A model generated the notes under the pieces. It ran no database searches, was not told the DNA's origin, and saw only the letters and a program-made list of their open reading frames with translations. From the NCBI GenBank assembly GCA_020635875.1, contig JACJYY010000004.1, forward strand, positions 62,001-126,000: DNA of 64,000 nt, given 5' to 3'. Both the position numbers and the translations under genes were made by a program. The stretch comes from Flavobacteriales bacterium. GTDB lineage: Bacteria > Bacteroidota > Bacteroidia > Flavobacteriales > Flavobacteriaceae. Below, in pieces: positions 1 to 11,995 of the stretch (its first letter is position 1; the number at the start of each line of letters is the position of its first letter).

Positions 1-1
1 A

Positions 2-3000
2 GATGTTGAAGGGTACGCATCAGCGGTATGGATGACGAGTTCGAACGGGACGTTTAATTCAAAGTTTTATAATGTGACATCAAATGATCGTGGTGGGTGG
101 TCTGCTGGAGATCATGCTATTGATGGAACAGGAGGCAGTTGGAATAATGCTAGTAACTTATTTCATAATCAAAATTTAGGCACACATATATCTCAATCAG
201 GAACCATTAATTTTAAAGGAGGAGAGGTAAAGACTATTCATAACTCATTAACACAAAATATTTGTGCCCCTCATATGCTTTATAGGATTAACAATGTTAC
301 AGAAGGCACAACAGGTGGCTGGAATACGGTTGAATTACCTTTTAAGGTTAATTGTTCCAACCCTAGCCAATTTGGAGACTGGTTGGGGCAGTGTGATTCG
401 GGACGACCTCAAGATGATTGGCAAAAATGGCATAAAAACGATTTAAATTTAGATTTATCTCAACAGAATGAGGGAGACTACCAGTTAGAAGTGCATTTTA
501 GAATCAGAGGAGATAATAGTAGCACAGACCCAACATCTTGTAGTGTCATTGATTATATTAATGATGCTAACGAAGATGGAACAAGTGGTGATAATTATAT
601 AGCAACTTTTAAGATATGTCCTAGTGCAAGTTTTGGTTCGTCTTCTAATCCTACTACCTGTGGAGGAAATGGTACAATTACAATGAATGTAGTAGGGGTA
701 GCAGATGGTATATACAATAATACGAACTTTTATTACGGACCTGTTGTAGATGGGACAACTTTTGCTTCGGTAACAGTATCAAGTGGAGTAGCTACAATTA
801 CTGCGCCTGCAGGTTCATATACTGACATAAGATATAATAAGACATCTGGATGTAGTCCTACTACAGGTTTTGATGTAACATTGTCGGATCCAGCTCCTCC
901 AGCTGCTCCGACAGGAAGTGCAGCTCAAAGTTTTTGTAGCATTGATAGCCCAACTGTGGCGAACTTAAGCGCGACAGGTAACGACATAAAATGGTACGAT
1001 GCCGCTACAAATGGTACACAGTATGCTACCACAGATGCTTTAGTGAATGGAACAAGTTATTTTGCTTCTCAAACAGACGCTGTAACGGGGTGTGAAAGTG
1101 CTAGGCTAGAAGTAACAGTTACGATTGCAGATCCAGCTGCTCCTACAGGAGATGCAGCCCAAAGTTTTTGTAGTATAGATAATCCAACCGTCGCAAATTT
1201 AACAGCGACAGGAACATCTATTCAATGGTATGCTGCCGCCACAGGAGGTTCAGCCTTGGCAGGAGGAACAGCATTAACCACAGCGACAACTTATTATGCG
1301 AGTCAGACTGTCGGAGGTTGTGAAAGTGATACACGATTTGCGGTAGCCGTAACCATTGCCGATCCAGCGGCTCCAACTGGCGATGCTGCTCAGAGTTTTT
1401 GTAGTATTGATAATCCGACTGTAGCCAATTTGGTAGCTATGGGTACAAGCATTCAATGGTATGCTGCCGCCACAGGAGGTTCAGCCTTAGCAGGAGGAAC
1501 AGCATTAACCACAGCAACAACGTATTATGCGAGTCAGACCGTAGGAGGTTGTGAAAGTGATACTCGATTAGCAGTCTCTGTAACGGTTGCCGATCCGGCG
1601 GCTCCAACTGGCGATGCTGCTCAGAGTTTTTGTAGCATAGATAATCCAACAGTAGCCAATTTGGTAGCTACAGGTACAAGCATTCAATGGTATGCTGCTT
1701 CCACGGGAGGTTCTGCGTTATTAACTACAACTGGATTAAGTAATGGAACTACCTACTATGCTACTCAGACGGTAGGAGGATGTGAGAGTGATACACGATT
1801 TGCTGTAACTGTAACAATTGCTGATCCAGCCGCTCCAACAGGAAACGCTGCTCAAAGTTTTTGTAGTATAAACAATCCGACGGTGGCTAATTTAGCCGCT
1901 ACTGGAACCAATATTCAATGGTATGCTGCTGCTACAGGAGGTTCGGCCTTGGCAGGAGCAACGGCTTTAACTACAGCAACAACGTATTATGCTACTCAAA
2001 CGGTAGGAGGATGTGAGAGTGATACCCGATTTGCAGTAACCGTAACCATTGCCGATCCAGCGGCTCCTACAGGAGATGCTGCTCAAAGTTTTTGTAGCAT
2101 AGATAATCCAACGGTAGCTAATTTAACAGCTACAGGAACAAGCATTAAATGGTATAATGTAGCAACGGGAGGAACGGTACTAGCTACAACTGATGCTCTA
2201 ACAACAGGTAATTATTACGCCACTCAAACGGTTGCAGGTTGCGAAAGTGATACGAGATTAACCGTGGCTGTAACCGTTGCTGATCCAGCGGCTCCTACAG
2301 GAGATGCTGCTCAAAGTTTTTGTAGCATCGATAGTCCGACAGTTGCGGATTTAGTGGTTACAGGAACAGCTGTTCAATGGTATGCAGCTGCTACAGGTGG
2401 TTCAGCTTTGGCTACATCTGCGTCTTTGACTAATGGAACAACCTATTACGCGAGTCAGACAATTGCAGGTTGCGAAAGTGATACGAGATTGTCTGTTGCT
2501 GTAACCGTTGCCGATCCAGCTGCTCCTACAGGAGATGCTGCTCAAAGTTTTTGTAGTATTGACAGTCCAACCGTTGCAGATTTAGCAGCTACAGGAGCAT
2601 CTGTTCAATGGTATGCTGCTTCAACAGGAGGTTCGGCTTTAGCGACAACGGATGCCTTGACAGACGCGACTACTTATTATGCCACTCAAACGGTTGCAGG
2701 TTGTGAAAGTGATACTCGATTTGCAGTAACGGTAACTTTAAACGATGCTGCTCCAACAGGAGATACCACTCAAGATTTTTGTAGTATAACGAGTCCAACA
2801 ATTGCCGACTTAACCGCCACAGGTACCAGTATTCAGTGGTATGCTGCTTCAACAGGAGGTTCAGCTTTAGCCGGAGCGACAGCTTTGACTACAGGAACAA
2901 CATACTATGCTTCACAAACAACTGGTGGATGTGAAAGTTTAACAAGGTTAGCCGTATTGGTTACAATAGTAAATCCGAGTACTCCTACAGGTGATGCTAA

Positions 3001-4399
3001 TCAGAGTTTTTGTACAATAAATAACCCTACAGTGGCTGATCTTGAAGCTACTGGAGCAGGGATACAATGGTATGCTGCTGATACGGGAGGATCACCTCTT
3101 GCTACAACAACAGCTTTAATTGATGGGAACACTTATTATGCTTCTCAAACCATGGGGTGTGAGAGTGCTACTCGTTTTGCTGTAACCGTTTCTATAGCTG
3201 ATCCAGCCGCTCCTACAGGAGATGCTGCTCAGAGTTTCTGTAGTATAAACAATCCAACAGTTGCGGATTTAGTTGCTACAGGAATAGCTATTAAATGGTA
3301 TGCAGCAGCTACGGGAGGAACGGCTTTGGCCACGACAACAGCTTTAACCACAGCAACAAATTATTATGCTTCACAAACCGTTGCAGGTTGTGAAAGTGAT
3401 ACACGATTTGCAGTAGCCGTAACAGTGGCTGATCCAGCCGCACCAACAGGCAGTGCTGCTCAAAGTTTTTGTTCTATTAATAATCCAACCGTTGCGGATT
3501 TAGCTGCGACAGGTACAAGTGTACAATGGTATGCAGCTGCGACAGGCGGTTCGGCATTAGTAACAACAACAGCTCTAAGTAATGGAGTTACTTATTATGC
3601 CACTCAAACTGTAGGTGGGTGTGAGAGTGATACGCGTTTTGCAGTAACTGCTACAATCGAAGATCCAGCGGCTCCAACAGGAAGTGCTGCTCAAAGTTTC
3701 TGTAGTATAAACAATCCAACAGTTGCTGATTTGACCGCTACAGGAACAACTATTCAATGGTACACTGCGGCAACAGGAGGTACTGCTTTGGCTACCACAA
3801 CAGCATTAACAACCGCAACAAATTATTATGCTTCGCAAACGGTTGCTGGCTGCGAAAGCGATACAAGATTAGTGGTGGCAGTAACAGTTGCGGATCCGTC
3901 TGCTCCAACAGGAAGTGCCACTCAAAGCTTCTGTAGTATTGATAATCCAACCGTTGCTGATTTAACAGCTACTGGTACAACTATTCAATGGTATTCAGTT
4001 GCTACAGGAGGTACGGCTTTGGCTACCACAACTGCATTAACAACCGCAACAAATTATTATGCTTCGCAAACGGTTGCTGGCTGCGAAAGCGATACAAGAT
4101 TAGTGGTGGCAGTAACAGTAGCGGATCCATCCGCTCCAACAGGAAGTGCTGCTCAAAGTTTTTGTAGTATCAATAATCCAACAGTTGCTGATTTAGCAGC
4201 TACAGGCACAAGTGTTAAATGGTATTCAGCTGCAACAGGAGGTAGTGCTTTGGCTACGACCGCTGCTATTACCAATGGTACAACCTATTATGCTACACAA
4301 ACTGTAGGAGGTTGTGAAAGTGATACTCGATTTGCAGTAGCAGTAACTGTAGCAGATCCATCTGCTCCAACAGGAAGTGTTGCTCAAAGTTTTTTGTAG
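2..4399 (+). CDS. Giant Ig-like repeat adhesin, N-terminal part (5' end outside window)
   Basis: The reading frame is open from base 2, so the gene starts upstream of the window; the ATG at 32 is probably internal. The first ~290 residues are a non-repetitive secreted-type region. From about base 890, 15 tandem modules of 76-77 residues follow. Each carries PTG..AQSFCSI, NPTVA(D/N)L, WY.AATGG, YYASQTV and GCES(D/T)R, matching the CHU_C-associated Ig-like family (Ig_7). Two Cys per module suggest one disulfide each. Modules 13/14 and 15/16 are almost identical in DNA, a sign of recent duplication. The frame ends at 4397-4399 because the usual T5 run (caaagtttttgtag) is T6 at 4390-4395, but homologous modules continue directly in another frame. 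Function is inferred as a cell-surface adhesin exported by the type IX system. Confidence 0.85.
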   Translation, partial: DVEGYASAVWMTSSNGTFNSKFYNVTSNDRGGWSAGDHAIDGTGGSWNNASNLFHNQNLGTHISQSGTINFKGGEVKTIHNSLTQNICAPHMLYRINNVTEGTTGGWNTVELPFKVNCSNPSQFGDWLGQCDSGRPQDDWQKWHKNDLNLDLSQQNEGDYQLEVHFRIRGDNSSTDPTSCSVIDYINDANEDGTSGDNYIATFKICPSASFGSSSNPTTCGGNGTITMNVVGVADGIYNNTNFYYGPVVDGTTFASVTVSSGVATITAPAGSYTDIRYNKTSGCSPTTGFDVTLSDPAPPAAPTGSAAQSFCSIDSPTVANLSATGNDIKWYDAATNGTQYATTDALVNGTSYFASQTDAVTGCESARLEVTVTIADPAAPTGDAAQSFCSIDNPTVANLTATGTSIQWYAAATGGSALAGGTALTTATTYYASQTVGGCESDTRFAVAVTIADPAAPTGDAAQSFCSIDNPTVANLVAMGTSIQWYAAATGGSALAGGTALTTATTYYASQTVGGCESDTRLAVSVTVADPAAPTGDAAQSFCSIDNPTVANLVATGTSIQWYAASTGGSALLTTTGLSNGTTYYATQTVGGCESDTRFAVTVTIADPAAPTGNAAQSFCSINNPTVANLAATGTNIQWYAAATGGSALAGATALTTATTYYATQTVGGCESDTRFAVTVTIADPAAPTGDAAQSFCSIDNPTVANLTATGTSIKWYNVATGGTVLATTDALTTGNYYATQTVAGCESDTRLTVAVTVADPAAPTGDAAQSFCSIDSPTVADLVVTGTAVQWYAAATGGSALATSASLTNGTTYYASQTIAGCESDTRLSVAVTVADPAAPTGDAAQSFCSIDSPTVADLAATGASVQWYAASTGGSALATTDALTDATTYYATQTVAGCESDTRFAVTVTLNDAAPTGDTTQDFCSITSPTIADLTATGTSIQWYAASTGGSALAGATALTTGTTYYASQTTGGCESLTRLAVLVTIVNPSTPTGDANQSFCTINNPTVADLEATGAGIQWYAADTGGSPLATTTALIDGNTYYASQTMGCESATRFAVTVSIADPAAPTGDAAQSFCSINNPTVADLVATGIAIKWYAAATGGTALATTTALTTATNYYASQTVAGCESDTRFAVAVTVADPAAPTGSAAQSFCSINNPTVADLAATGTSVQWYAAATGGSALVTTTALSNGVTYYATQTVGGCESDTRFAVTATIEDPAAPTGSAAQSFCSINNPTVADLTATGTTIQWYTAATGGTALATTTALTTATNYYASQTVAGCESDTRLVVAVTVADPSAPTGSATQSFCSIDNPTVADLTATGTTIQWYSVATGGTALATTTALTTATNYYASQTVAGCESDTRLVVAVTVADPSAPTGSAAQSFCSINNPTVADLAATGTSVKWYSAATGGSALATTAAITNGTTYYATQTVGGCESDTRFAVAVTVADPSAPTGSVAQSFL

Positions 4400-5948
4400 T
4401 ATCAATAATCCAACAGTTGCTGATTTAGCAGCTACAGGCACAAGTGTTAAATGGTATTCAGCTGCAACAGGAGGTAGTGCTTTGGCTACGACCGCTACTA
4501 TTACCAATGGTACAACCTATTATGCTACACAAACTGTAGGAGGATGTGAAAGTGATACACGATTTGCAGTATCAGTAACGGTAGCTGATCCATCTGCCCC
4601 GACAGGAAGTGCTGCTCAAAGTTTTTGTAGTATTGATAATCCGACCGTTGCTGATTTATCAGCTACAGGAACTGCCATTAAATGGTATTCTGCTGCGACA
4701 GGAGGTAGTGCTTTGGCTACGACCGCTGCTATTACCAATGGTACAACCTATTATGCTTCACAAACCGTAGGAGGCTGTGAGAGTGATACACGTTTTATGG
4801 TGGTGGTAACTATTGCTGATCCTTTTGGCTCCAACAGGTAAAGTTGCTCAAAGCTTTTGTAGTGTAAATAATCAACAGTGGCTAATTTGGTAGCTACAGG
4901 AACAGCCATTCAATGGTATTCTGCGTCGATAGGAGGTAGTGCTTTGCTACGACCGCTATACCAACATTGGTGCAACCTATTATGCTACACAAACCGTAGG
5001 AGTTGTGAGAGTGATACACGGGTTTTGATTTGCAGTATCTAGTAACAGTATGCAGATCCATCTGCACCAACAGGCAAGTTCAGCCCAAAGTTTTTTGTAG
5101 TATAAATAATCCAACGGTTGCCAATTTAGTAGCTACAGGAACTGCCATTAAATGGTATTCAGGTGCGACGGGAGGGGCAGCTTTGGCTACTAATACTTCT
5201 TTAGTTGATGGCACTACATATTATGCAACTCAAACTGTTGCTGGCTGTGAGAGTGATACACGATTTGCAGTAGCAGTAACAGTAGCAGATCCATCTGCTC
5301 CAACAGGTAGTGCTACCCAAACTTTTTGTAGTATTGATAATCCAACCGTTGCTGATTTAGTAGCTACAAGGAACATCAATTCAATGGTATACTGTGCAGC
5401 AACAGGGGAACTGTATTAGCAACTCACCGCAACATTATTAGATGGTACTACTTATTATGCATCACAGACCGTAGGAGGGTGTCAGAGTGATACGAGATTA
5501 TCAGTGACAGTTTCTGTTTCTGATCCATTAGCTCCAACAGGCAGTGCAGCGCAAACTTTTTGTAAAAAAAGTGTACCCATTACTATAGCCGATTTAGTTG
5601 TAACAGGAACAACTATTCAATGGTATTCAACGGCAACGGGAGGATCTCCATTGGCGACAACCACTGCTTTGATTGACAGTACGACATATTATGCCTCACA
5701 AACCAGTTGCGGGTTGTGAAAGTATTACAAAGATACGCTGGTAACTGTGACTTTAACGGATAATGTCTCCTACAGGTGACGCTACTCAAGAGTTTTGTAG
5801 TGTAAGTAGTTCAAAAGTTGCAGACTTATCTGGTGACAGGTTTTGCTATTAAATGGTATGCAACAGCGGCAGGAGGTTCACCATTAAATGCAGATGATTT
5901 GTTAGTTTCGGGTTCGACATATTATGCGAGTAATACAGTTTCTGGGTG
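4400..5948 (+). pseudogene. Frame-broken middle of the repeat adhesin (about 7 modules)
   Basis: This stretch continues the same Ig-like modules (about numbers 16 to 22), but the frame changes many times. Clean pieces are 4377-4841, 5075-5380 and 5504-5719. Between them single bases or short strings are gained or lost compared with sister modules: a missing C near 4873 (aataatcaacag), a garbled part around 4935-5085, an extra base near 5370, and disruption near 5405, 5703-5770, 5834 and 5945. Module spacing stays near 231 bases. Both flanks are clean, so this is either local decay of one gene or a patch of poor sequence in a repeat that is hard to assemble. It should be read as part of one gene with the entries on either side. 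Confidence 0.8.
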
Positions 5949-8900
5949 AAAGTTTAACTCGATTCGCAGTAACGGTTACAATTGTTGATCCAAATACACC
6001 AATTGGGGATGCGAATCAGAGTTTTTGTACTATTGATAACCCTACTGTAGCTGATTTAGATGCCTCTGGTGCTGGTATTCAATGGTATGATGCGCCTACA
6101 GGAGGAACTCCATTAGCCACTACAACAGCTTTGGTTTCAGGTGATAAATATTATGCTTCTCAGACTATGGGATGTGAAAGTGCCGTACGTTTAGAAGTAA
6201 CCGCTACAATTGTGGATCCAACTGCCCCAACAGGAGATGCTACTCAAAGTTTTTGTAGAATTGATGCTCCAACTGTAGCTGATTTAGCAGCTACAGGTTC
6301 AGGTATAAAATGGTATTCAGTGGCTACTGGAGGAACTCAGTTGGCCTCAACTACTGATTTAGTAAATGGTGTTACCTATTACGCTTCTCAAACTGTAGGA
6401 GCTTGTGAAAGTTCAACTCGTTTTGCAGTGACTATAACAGTGGGTAATCCATCACGTCCTACAGGAGATGCGAACCAAAGTTTCTGTAGCATAGATAACC
6501 CAACGGTTGCTGATTTAGTAATCACAGGAACTGGTATTCAATGGTACGCTGCGGCAACAGGAGGTACTGCTTTGGCTACCACAACTGCATTAACAACAGG
6601 AACAAATTATTATGCTTCCCAAACGGTTGATGGTTGTGAGAGCGTATTGAGATATGAAGTCGCTGTTACGATTGCTGATCCAGCTGCTCCAACAGGTAGT
6701 GCTACTCAAACTTTTTGTATTATCAATAATCCAACTGTTGCAAATTTAGTAGCTACAGGAACAGCTATTCAATGGTACGATTCTGCTAATGGTGGAACAC
6801 CTTTAGCAGCTGGAGATTTATTGGTGGATGGTACAAGTTATTATGCTTCGCAAACAATCGCTGGTTGTGAGAGTGATACTCGTTTTGTAGTGACGGTAAC
6901 GGTTGAAGATCCTGCGGCTCCAACAGGGAGTACTAATCAGAGTTTTTGTAGTATAAATACTCCTACAGTTGCGGACTTAGTTGCAACAGGATCTACTATT
7001 AAATGGTATACAGTTGCGACGGGAGGTTCTGCTTTAACTACAACTACTGCTTTGGTAAACGGAACAACATATTATGCATCTCAAACCGTAGGTAGTTGTG
7101 AGAGTGATACTCGACTTTCGGTAAATGTTACTGTTGCTAATCCAATCGCTCCGATAGGGGAGGCTAATCAAAAGTTTTGTGTAGTAGACAACCCTACATT
7201 AAATAGTATTACCATAAATGGTACCGATATCAAATGGTATTATGTACCAACAGGGGGGACTGTTATTTCAAGTACAACGTTATTGGTTTCTGGTACTACT
7301 TATTATGCTTCTCAAACCGTGAGTAATTGCGAGAGCACTTCTAGGTTGGCAGTCAATGTAATAGTTGATAATCCAGGCGCTCCAACAGGTAATGCCTCCC
7401 CAACCTATTGTGATGATGAATCTCCAACAATAAAAGACTTAAGTGTTATTGGCATTGGGATTAAGTGGTATACAGCTTCGTCAGGAGGAACAGTGTTGAG
7501 TAATACAGAAGCACTAGTAAGTGGTACCACTTATTATGCTACACAAACGGTTGATGGATGTGAGAGTGCTGTTCGATTAGCAGTGACTCCTACTATTAAT
7601 CCAACACCAGCTGTCCCTGTTTTGGTTGAGGATTGTACCAATGGTTTTGATAATGGAATTATTACCGTTAGTTCTCCTCTTGGAGCAGGCTATCGTTATT
7701 CACTTGATGGTGTAAATTATCAGAATTCGCCTACTTTTACAGGTCTAGCGAATGCTAGTTATCGAGTTACTGTACAAACACCTGAGGGTTGTACGGCACA
7801 AAGTGCTACTCTTCAATTGACTTGTGGTTGTGTTGGTGGACCTACTTTAACCGTAACACCTAATAATGGTAAGACTTGTGGTATTTCACCAATAACCATC
7901 ACAGGTTTGACATTTGGCGGAAGTGCCACTCAAGTCACTTCTATAACTTCTAATGGTGCTGGTCAGTTGGATAAGACTTCTTCTAACGTTTCCCCGTTTG
8001 ATTTGGTCTATACGCCTGATGCGTCGGATGCTGGTAAAGCTATTACAATATCATTGTCCACAGATAATCCACTAGGAGCCCCATGCGTGAACGCAACAGA
8101 CACTTTCGTCGTAACTGTTAATGCTAATCCAATAGATCCACAACCTACAAGCGGTGGTGCGATTACGGAATGTCTTACAGTACCTGCACAAACACTTGAT
8201 GCTAATGATTTAATCAGTGTTCCTGCAAACCATTCAGCAGTGTGGTATGACGCTATAACAGGTGGAAGCACAGTAAATAGTCCAACGTTAAATACTGTCG
8301 GTTCAATGACTTATTATGTTGAGTTTGTAAATACTAATCAGTGCGTAAGTAGTAACCGTGCTCCAGTTGTATTGACTATAAACGATACAAATCCTCCGAC
8401 AACATCAAGTACCTCACAAACATTTTGTGGTTTAAATTCTCCAACGGTTGCTAACATTAATGTTACAGGAACAAACGTTCAATGGTATTTGAATGCAACA
8501 GGAGGTACTCCTTTACCAGATACAGAATTACTTAAGGACAATACAACGTACTACGCTAGCCAGAATGATGGAACTTGCGAAAGTTCTCAAAGGTTAGCTG
8601 TTGCTATTAATTTAGAATGTGGTGTCGTAGTTAATGATGATAATGTAAGTGGTATAGATGGAGTAACAGGTCAGAATAACGTACTGAACGTATTAAACAA
8701 TGATGAACTTAGCGGAAATCCAGTTACAATTAACGATGTTATCTTGACTGAAGTAACAGCAGACTCTAATGGTTACCTAACATTAAATCCAGATGGTTCT
8801 GTTGATGTTGCGCCTAATACACCTCTTGGAACTTACACTTTGACTTACAACTTGTGTGAACAATCTAACCCTACGAACTGTGGTAATCAACCTGCAACAG

Positions 8901-10987
8901 TTACAGTTGTTGTAGATGTGAACCCTACAGTAGATTTACAAGTTGTTTATACCCTTCAAACTTTTGAAGGACTACAAAACCCTGGTACAGAAGATGATAA
9001 GACTCCTGAACCGTTCGAACCAGTTAAATTAGTTATTACTGTAAAAAATAATGGACCAGCTCCTGCCACAGGAGTGCAAACAACAAACACCTTTAAAGCT
9101 CCAAATTTTGATGGATATTTTTATAATACTCATAGTGTAACAGATGGTCAATACGACGAACAAGGTGGAGTATGGACAATTGGAGATATGGCTGTAGGAG
9201 AGGAAATGACATTAACTATAGACGCGAATGTAAAACCAATAGCGACTACAGACACCTTCGTAGTATATCAAGCTGAAGCTGTTGTTTCAGGTAATGAGAT
9301 TGATCCTGATTTGAGCAATAACAGAGATATTATTGATATTGCTGGAATAAAAAATACTGTAAACTTAGCATTATCTCTTTCAGTAGTTGATATCAAAGGA
9401 GTCGATTTGTCGACGGCCACAGTATTACCTGTGGTACATGATGCTTCTTCAAGTGCTACGTATAAACCAACTGTTGGGGATGAAATTACGTTCCAATTAT
9501 TTGTTGAGAATACAGGTTCAAGTACAGCTACAGATGTAGAGCTGACAAATATTTTACCAAAAGGCTTAGAATATGTAGGTCATCAGTTTTTCCAAGGAAC
9601 AGGTACAATGACTTTAGATAACAAGAAAGAAACAGGTACATGGTACATTGGAGATTTAGTTTCGGTAACTCAAGACCCTACAGCCAAGTCGCCAATATTA
9701 TTAATTACAACTAAAGTAAAAGGTAATAGCAATTATACTGAACATGCAGAGGTATGGAGTAACGAAGAATTGCCTCCAAGTGATCCAAATCATGATCCTA
9801 ATACAGATATCACTAATAACGTAAGAGAACTTACACCTGTTCCAGTACCTTCAGCAGATGTTTCTATTAGTAAATCTATTGTTGGAGCAATTCCAAATGT
9901 TACGCCAACACCAGATGTTGATGATATTATAGTTTTTGAATTAGTAGCGAAAAATTCAGCTGATTTAAGTGATGCGACTGGGGTTATCGTAACCGATGTT
10001 CTTCCGTCTGGATATGAATACATCGAGGATAGTTCAGGAGGAAAATATGATAAACAGAATGACATCTGGACTGTTGGAAAATATGATCCAAGAACAGGAT
10101 TGTGGAATGTGGGTAATTTAACTGCAAAAACGGGAGAGGCAACGTTGCGTATTTCAGTTAGAGTTAAGTCTACAGGTAATTACTTGAATACTGCAAGAAT
10201 AACTGCAAATGAGGGTGACCCTAATAGTAATAATAATGAAGATAGTGCAACATCAAACCCTATTCCTACATCGGATTTAGTAGCTAGTAAAACCGTAAAA
10301 CCAAATGCAGACGGAGGTTATGAGTTTAAGTTGTACGACAAGGTTGAGTACACTTTAAGGGTTACAAATAATGGACCTAGTGATGCTGTTAACATTGTGG
10401 TTCAAGAAGATTTTCCTTCGCAGCTAACATTTTTAGAATCATCTGATGCTGTTAATTATGACCCAGTAACAGAGCAATGGACAATAGCAAGTTTACCTTT
10501 TGTGCCGAATAATCCTAATCAGTCTTCAATAGAATTGAAAATTAGCGGTATTGTTAACGGGGGAGTAGATGAGAAAAAGTCAGAAAAGTTTAAAAATATA
10601 ATTACAGTTTCTAGTGTAGTTAAAGAGTTTGCTCCTGGAGATGAAACAGCAGAAGTTGAAATAACTTATGTTCCTGATTGTGAAGTACGTGTCTATAATT
10701 TCGTATCCGCCAATGGAGACGATAAAAATGATTACTTTCAGATTGATAATATAGATTGTTATACTAACAGTATAGAAATCTTTAACCGCTGGGGTAGTTT
10801 AGTGTACGAAGCCGATAATTATGAGTCGTCAGATAGTGGTAACGGCAAAGTATTTAAAGGAATAAGTGAAGGCAGTGGTACTGTAGGTTCAGAAGACCTG
10901 CCATCAGGCACTTATTTTTACATATTGAAATACAACGACGGTATCCAAGACAGAGAACAAACCGGCTATATCCAATTAACCCGATAA
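5949..10987 (+). CDS. Giant repeat adhesin, C-terminal part with type IX (type B) sorting domain
   Basis: This continues the adhesin after the damaged stretch; an ATG at 5924 is only the first one after the last frameshift, not a real start. About seven more Ig-like modules run to ~7600. Then come a SprB-like module (YRYSLDGVNYQ, ~7600-7835), a PKD-like region (~7840-8390), one divergent Ig-like module (~8395-8620), a cadherin-like segment (~8625-8930) and four DUF11-type domains (~8935-10670). The C-terminus is a CHU_C gliding-motility-associated domain (~10680-10987: FNRWGSLVYEA, LPSGTYFYIL, GYIQLTR), the type B signal for type IX secretion. The stop lies 12 bases before the PorP/SprF gene, so the two are probably co-transcribed. 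SprB-like gliding or attachment function is inferred from domains only. Confidence 0.88.
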
Positions 10988-10999
10988 TAAAAGCATCCC

Positions 11000-11920
11000 A
11001 TGAGAAGAATAGTAATCTACGCGATATTCATCATCAGTAGCGTAAGTATGTACGGTCAGCAAGACGCCCAGTTTACGCAATACATGTATAACACCCTCAA
11101 TGTCAACCCGGGCTATGCAGGCTCAAGAGGAGTAACCAGTTTATTTGCCTCCCATCGTCAACAATGGGTAGGTTTTACAGGCGCCCCGACAACAAGCGCC
11201 TTTACGATTCACACACCGCTACCCAAGAATGTAGGAGCAGGGGTAAGCGTACAGCGCGACATGATAGGGGCGCAAGGCGAGACCATAGTTAATTTAGACT
11301 TTAGTTACACCGTATATTTAAGCGAGACGACCAAGTTATCCTTTGGACTAAAAGGAAGTTTAAATCAACTAGACGTAGACTTTAGCAAGCTCAACGCCAA
11401 AGACCCAACAGATGTGCGCTATCAAACCAACATTGATAACCGCTTCAGTCCCAATATAGGTGCAGGAGTCTATTTGCATGGCAAGAAAGCCTACCTAGGC
11501 CTTTCCGTACCCCAGTTGATAGAGACCGCCCATTTTGACAGTTCCGCCAGTGCAGGGAGTTATATCTCCAGTGAGCGACTACACTACTACATCATAGGAG
11601 GCTATGTTTTTACGTTGAGCGATAACCTAAAATTCAAGCCAGCGGTACTCAACAAAATCGTTTTAGGCGCCCCAATGCAATTAGACGTTTCAGGGAACTT
11701 TTTAATCAATGAAAAATTCACAGCCGGTTTAGCGTATAGATTAAGCGGAGCCGTAAGCATTTTAGCCGGCTTTCAAGTCAACCAACAACTCTTTATAGGC
11801 TATTCATACGACTCAGAGATGACCGCCATAAGAAGCTATAACGGAGGCAGTCACGAGATATTTATACGCTACGAACTCTTTAAAGATTACGGACGCGTAG
11901 TCTCCCCAAGATTCTTCTAA
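11000..11920 (+). CDS. PorP/SprF family type IX secretion outer-membrane protein
   Basis: This 306-residue protein has an N-terminal signal peptide (hydrophobic stretch ending near YGQQ) followed by the family hallmark QFTQYMYNTLNVNPGYAG and a beta-barrel-like pattern to the C-terminal ELFKDYGR. PorP/SprF proteins are outer-membrane partners of type IX secretion; in Flavobacterium johnsoniae SprF is needed for export of the SprB adhesin, and type B sorting-domain proteins are often encoded next to a PorP/SprF paralogue. Its place 12 bases after the adhesin stop fits a dedicated partner that secretes or anchors that adhesin. DNA here is visibly richer in C and G than the adhesin. The family call is firm; the pairing is inferred from position. 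Confidence 0.9.
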   Translation: MRRIVIYAIFIISSVSMYGQQDAQFTQYMYNTLNVNPGYAGSRGVTSLFASHRQQWVGFTGAPTTSAFTIHTPLPKNVGAGVSVQRDMIGAQGETIVNLDFSYTVYLSETTKLSFGLKGSLNQLDVDFSKLNAKDPTDVRYQTNIDNRFSPNIGAGVYLHGKKAYLGLSVPQLIETAHFDSSASAGSYISSERLHYYIIGGYVFTLSDNLKFKPAVLNKIVLGAPMQLDVSGNFLINEKFTAGLAYRLSGAVSILAGFQVNQQLFIGYSYDSEMTAIRSYNGGSHEIFIRYELFKDYGRVVSPRFF

Positions 11921-11995
11921 AAAAGAAGGACAAAAGAAAGAGCCAAACAAAATAAAGAAGAAGAAAGAACGCCAAACCCAGAAAAGAATAACAAG

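Noticed and set aside
5924..5948. ATG at 5924 as true start of a separate large protein
   Set aside because: The residues before 5948 come from a module in the wrong frame; it is just the first ATG after the last indel.
890..7600. Tandem repeats of about 230 bases considered as CRISPR or satellite DNA
   Set aside because: They are translated Ig-like modules with conserved Cys and third-position variation, far longer than CRISPR units.
8008..8271. Minus-strand open frame of 87 codons within the adhesin
   Set aside because: Shadow of the adhesin frame, composition typical of antisense to Ser/Thr/Ala-rich coding DNA, no recognisable features.
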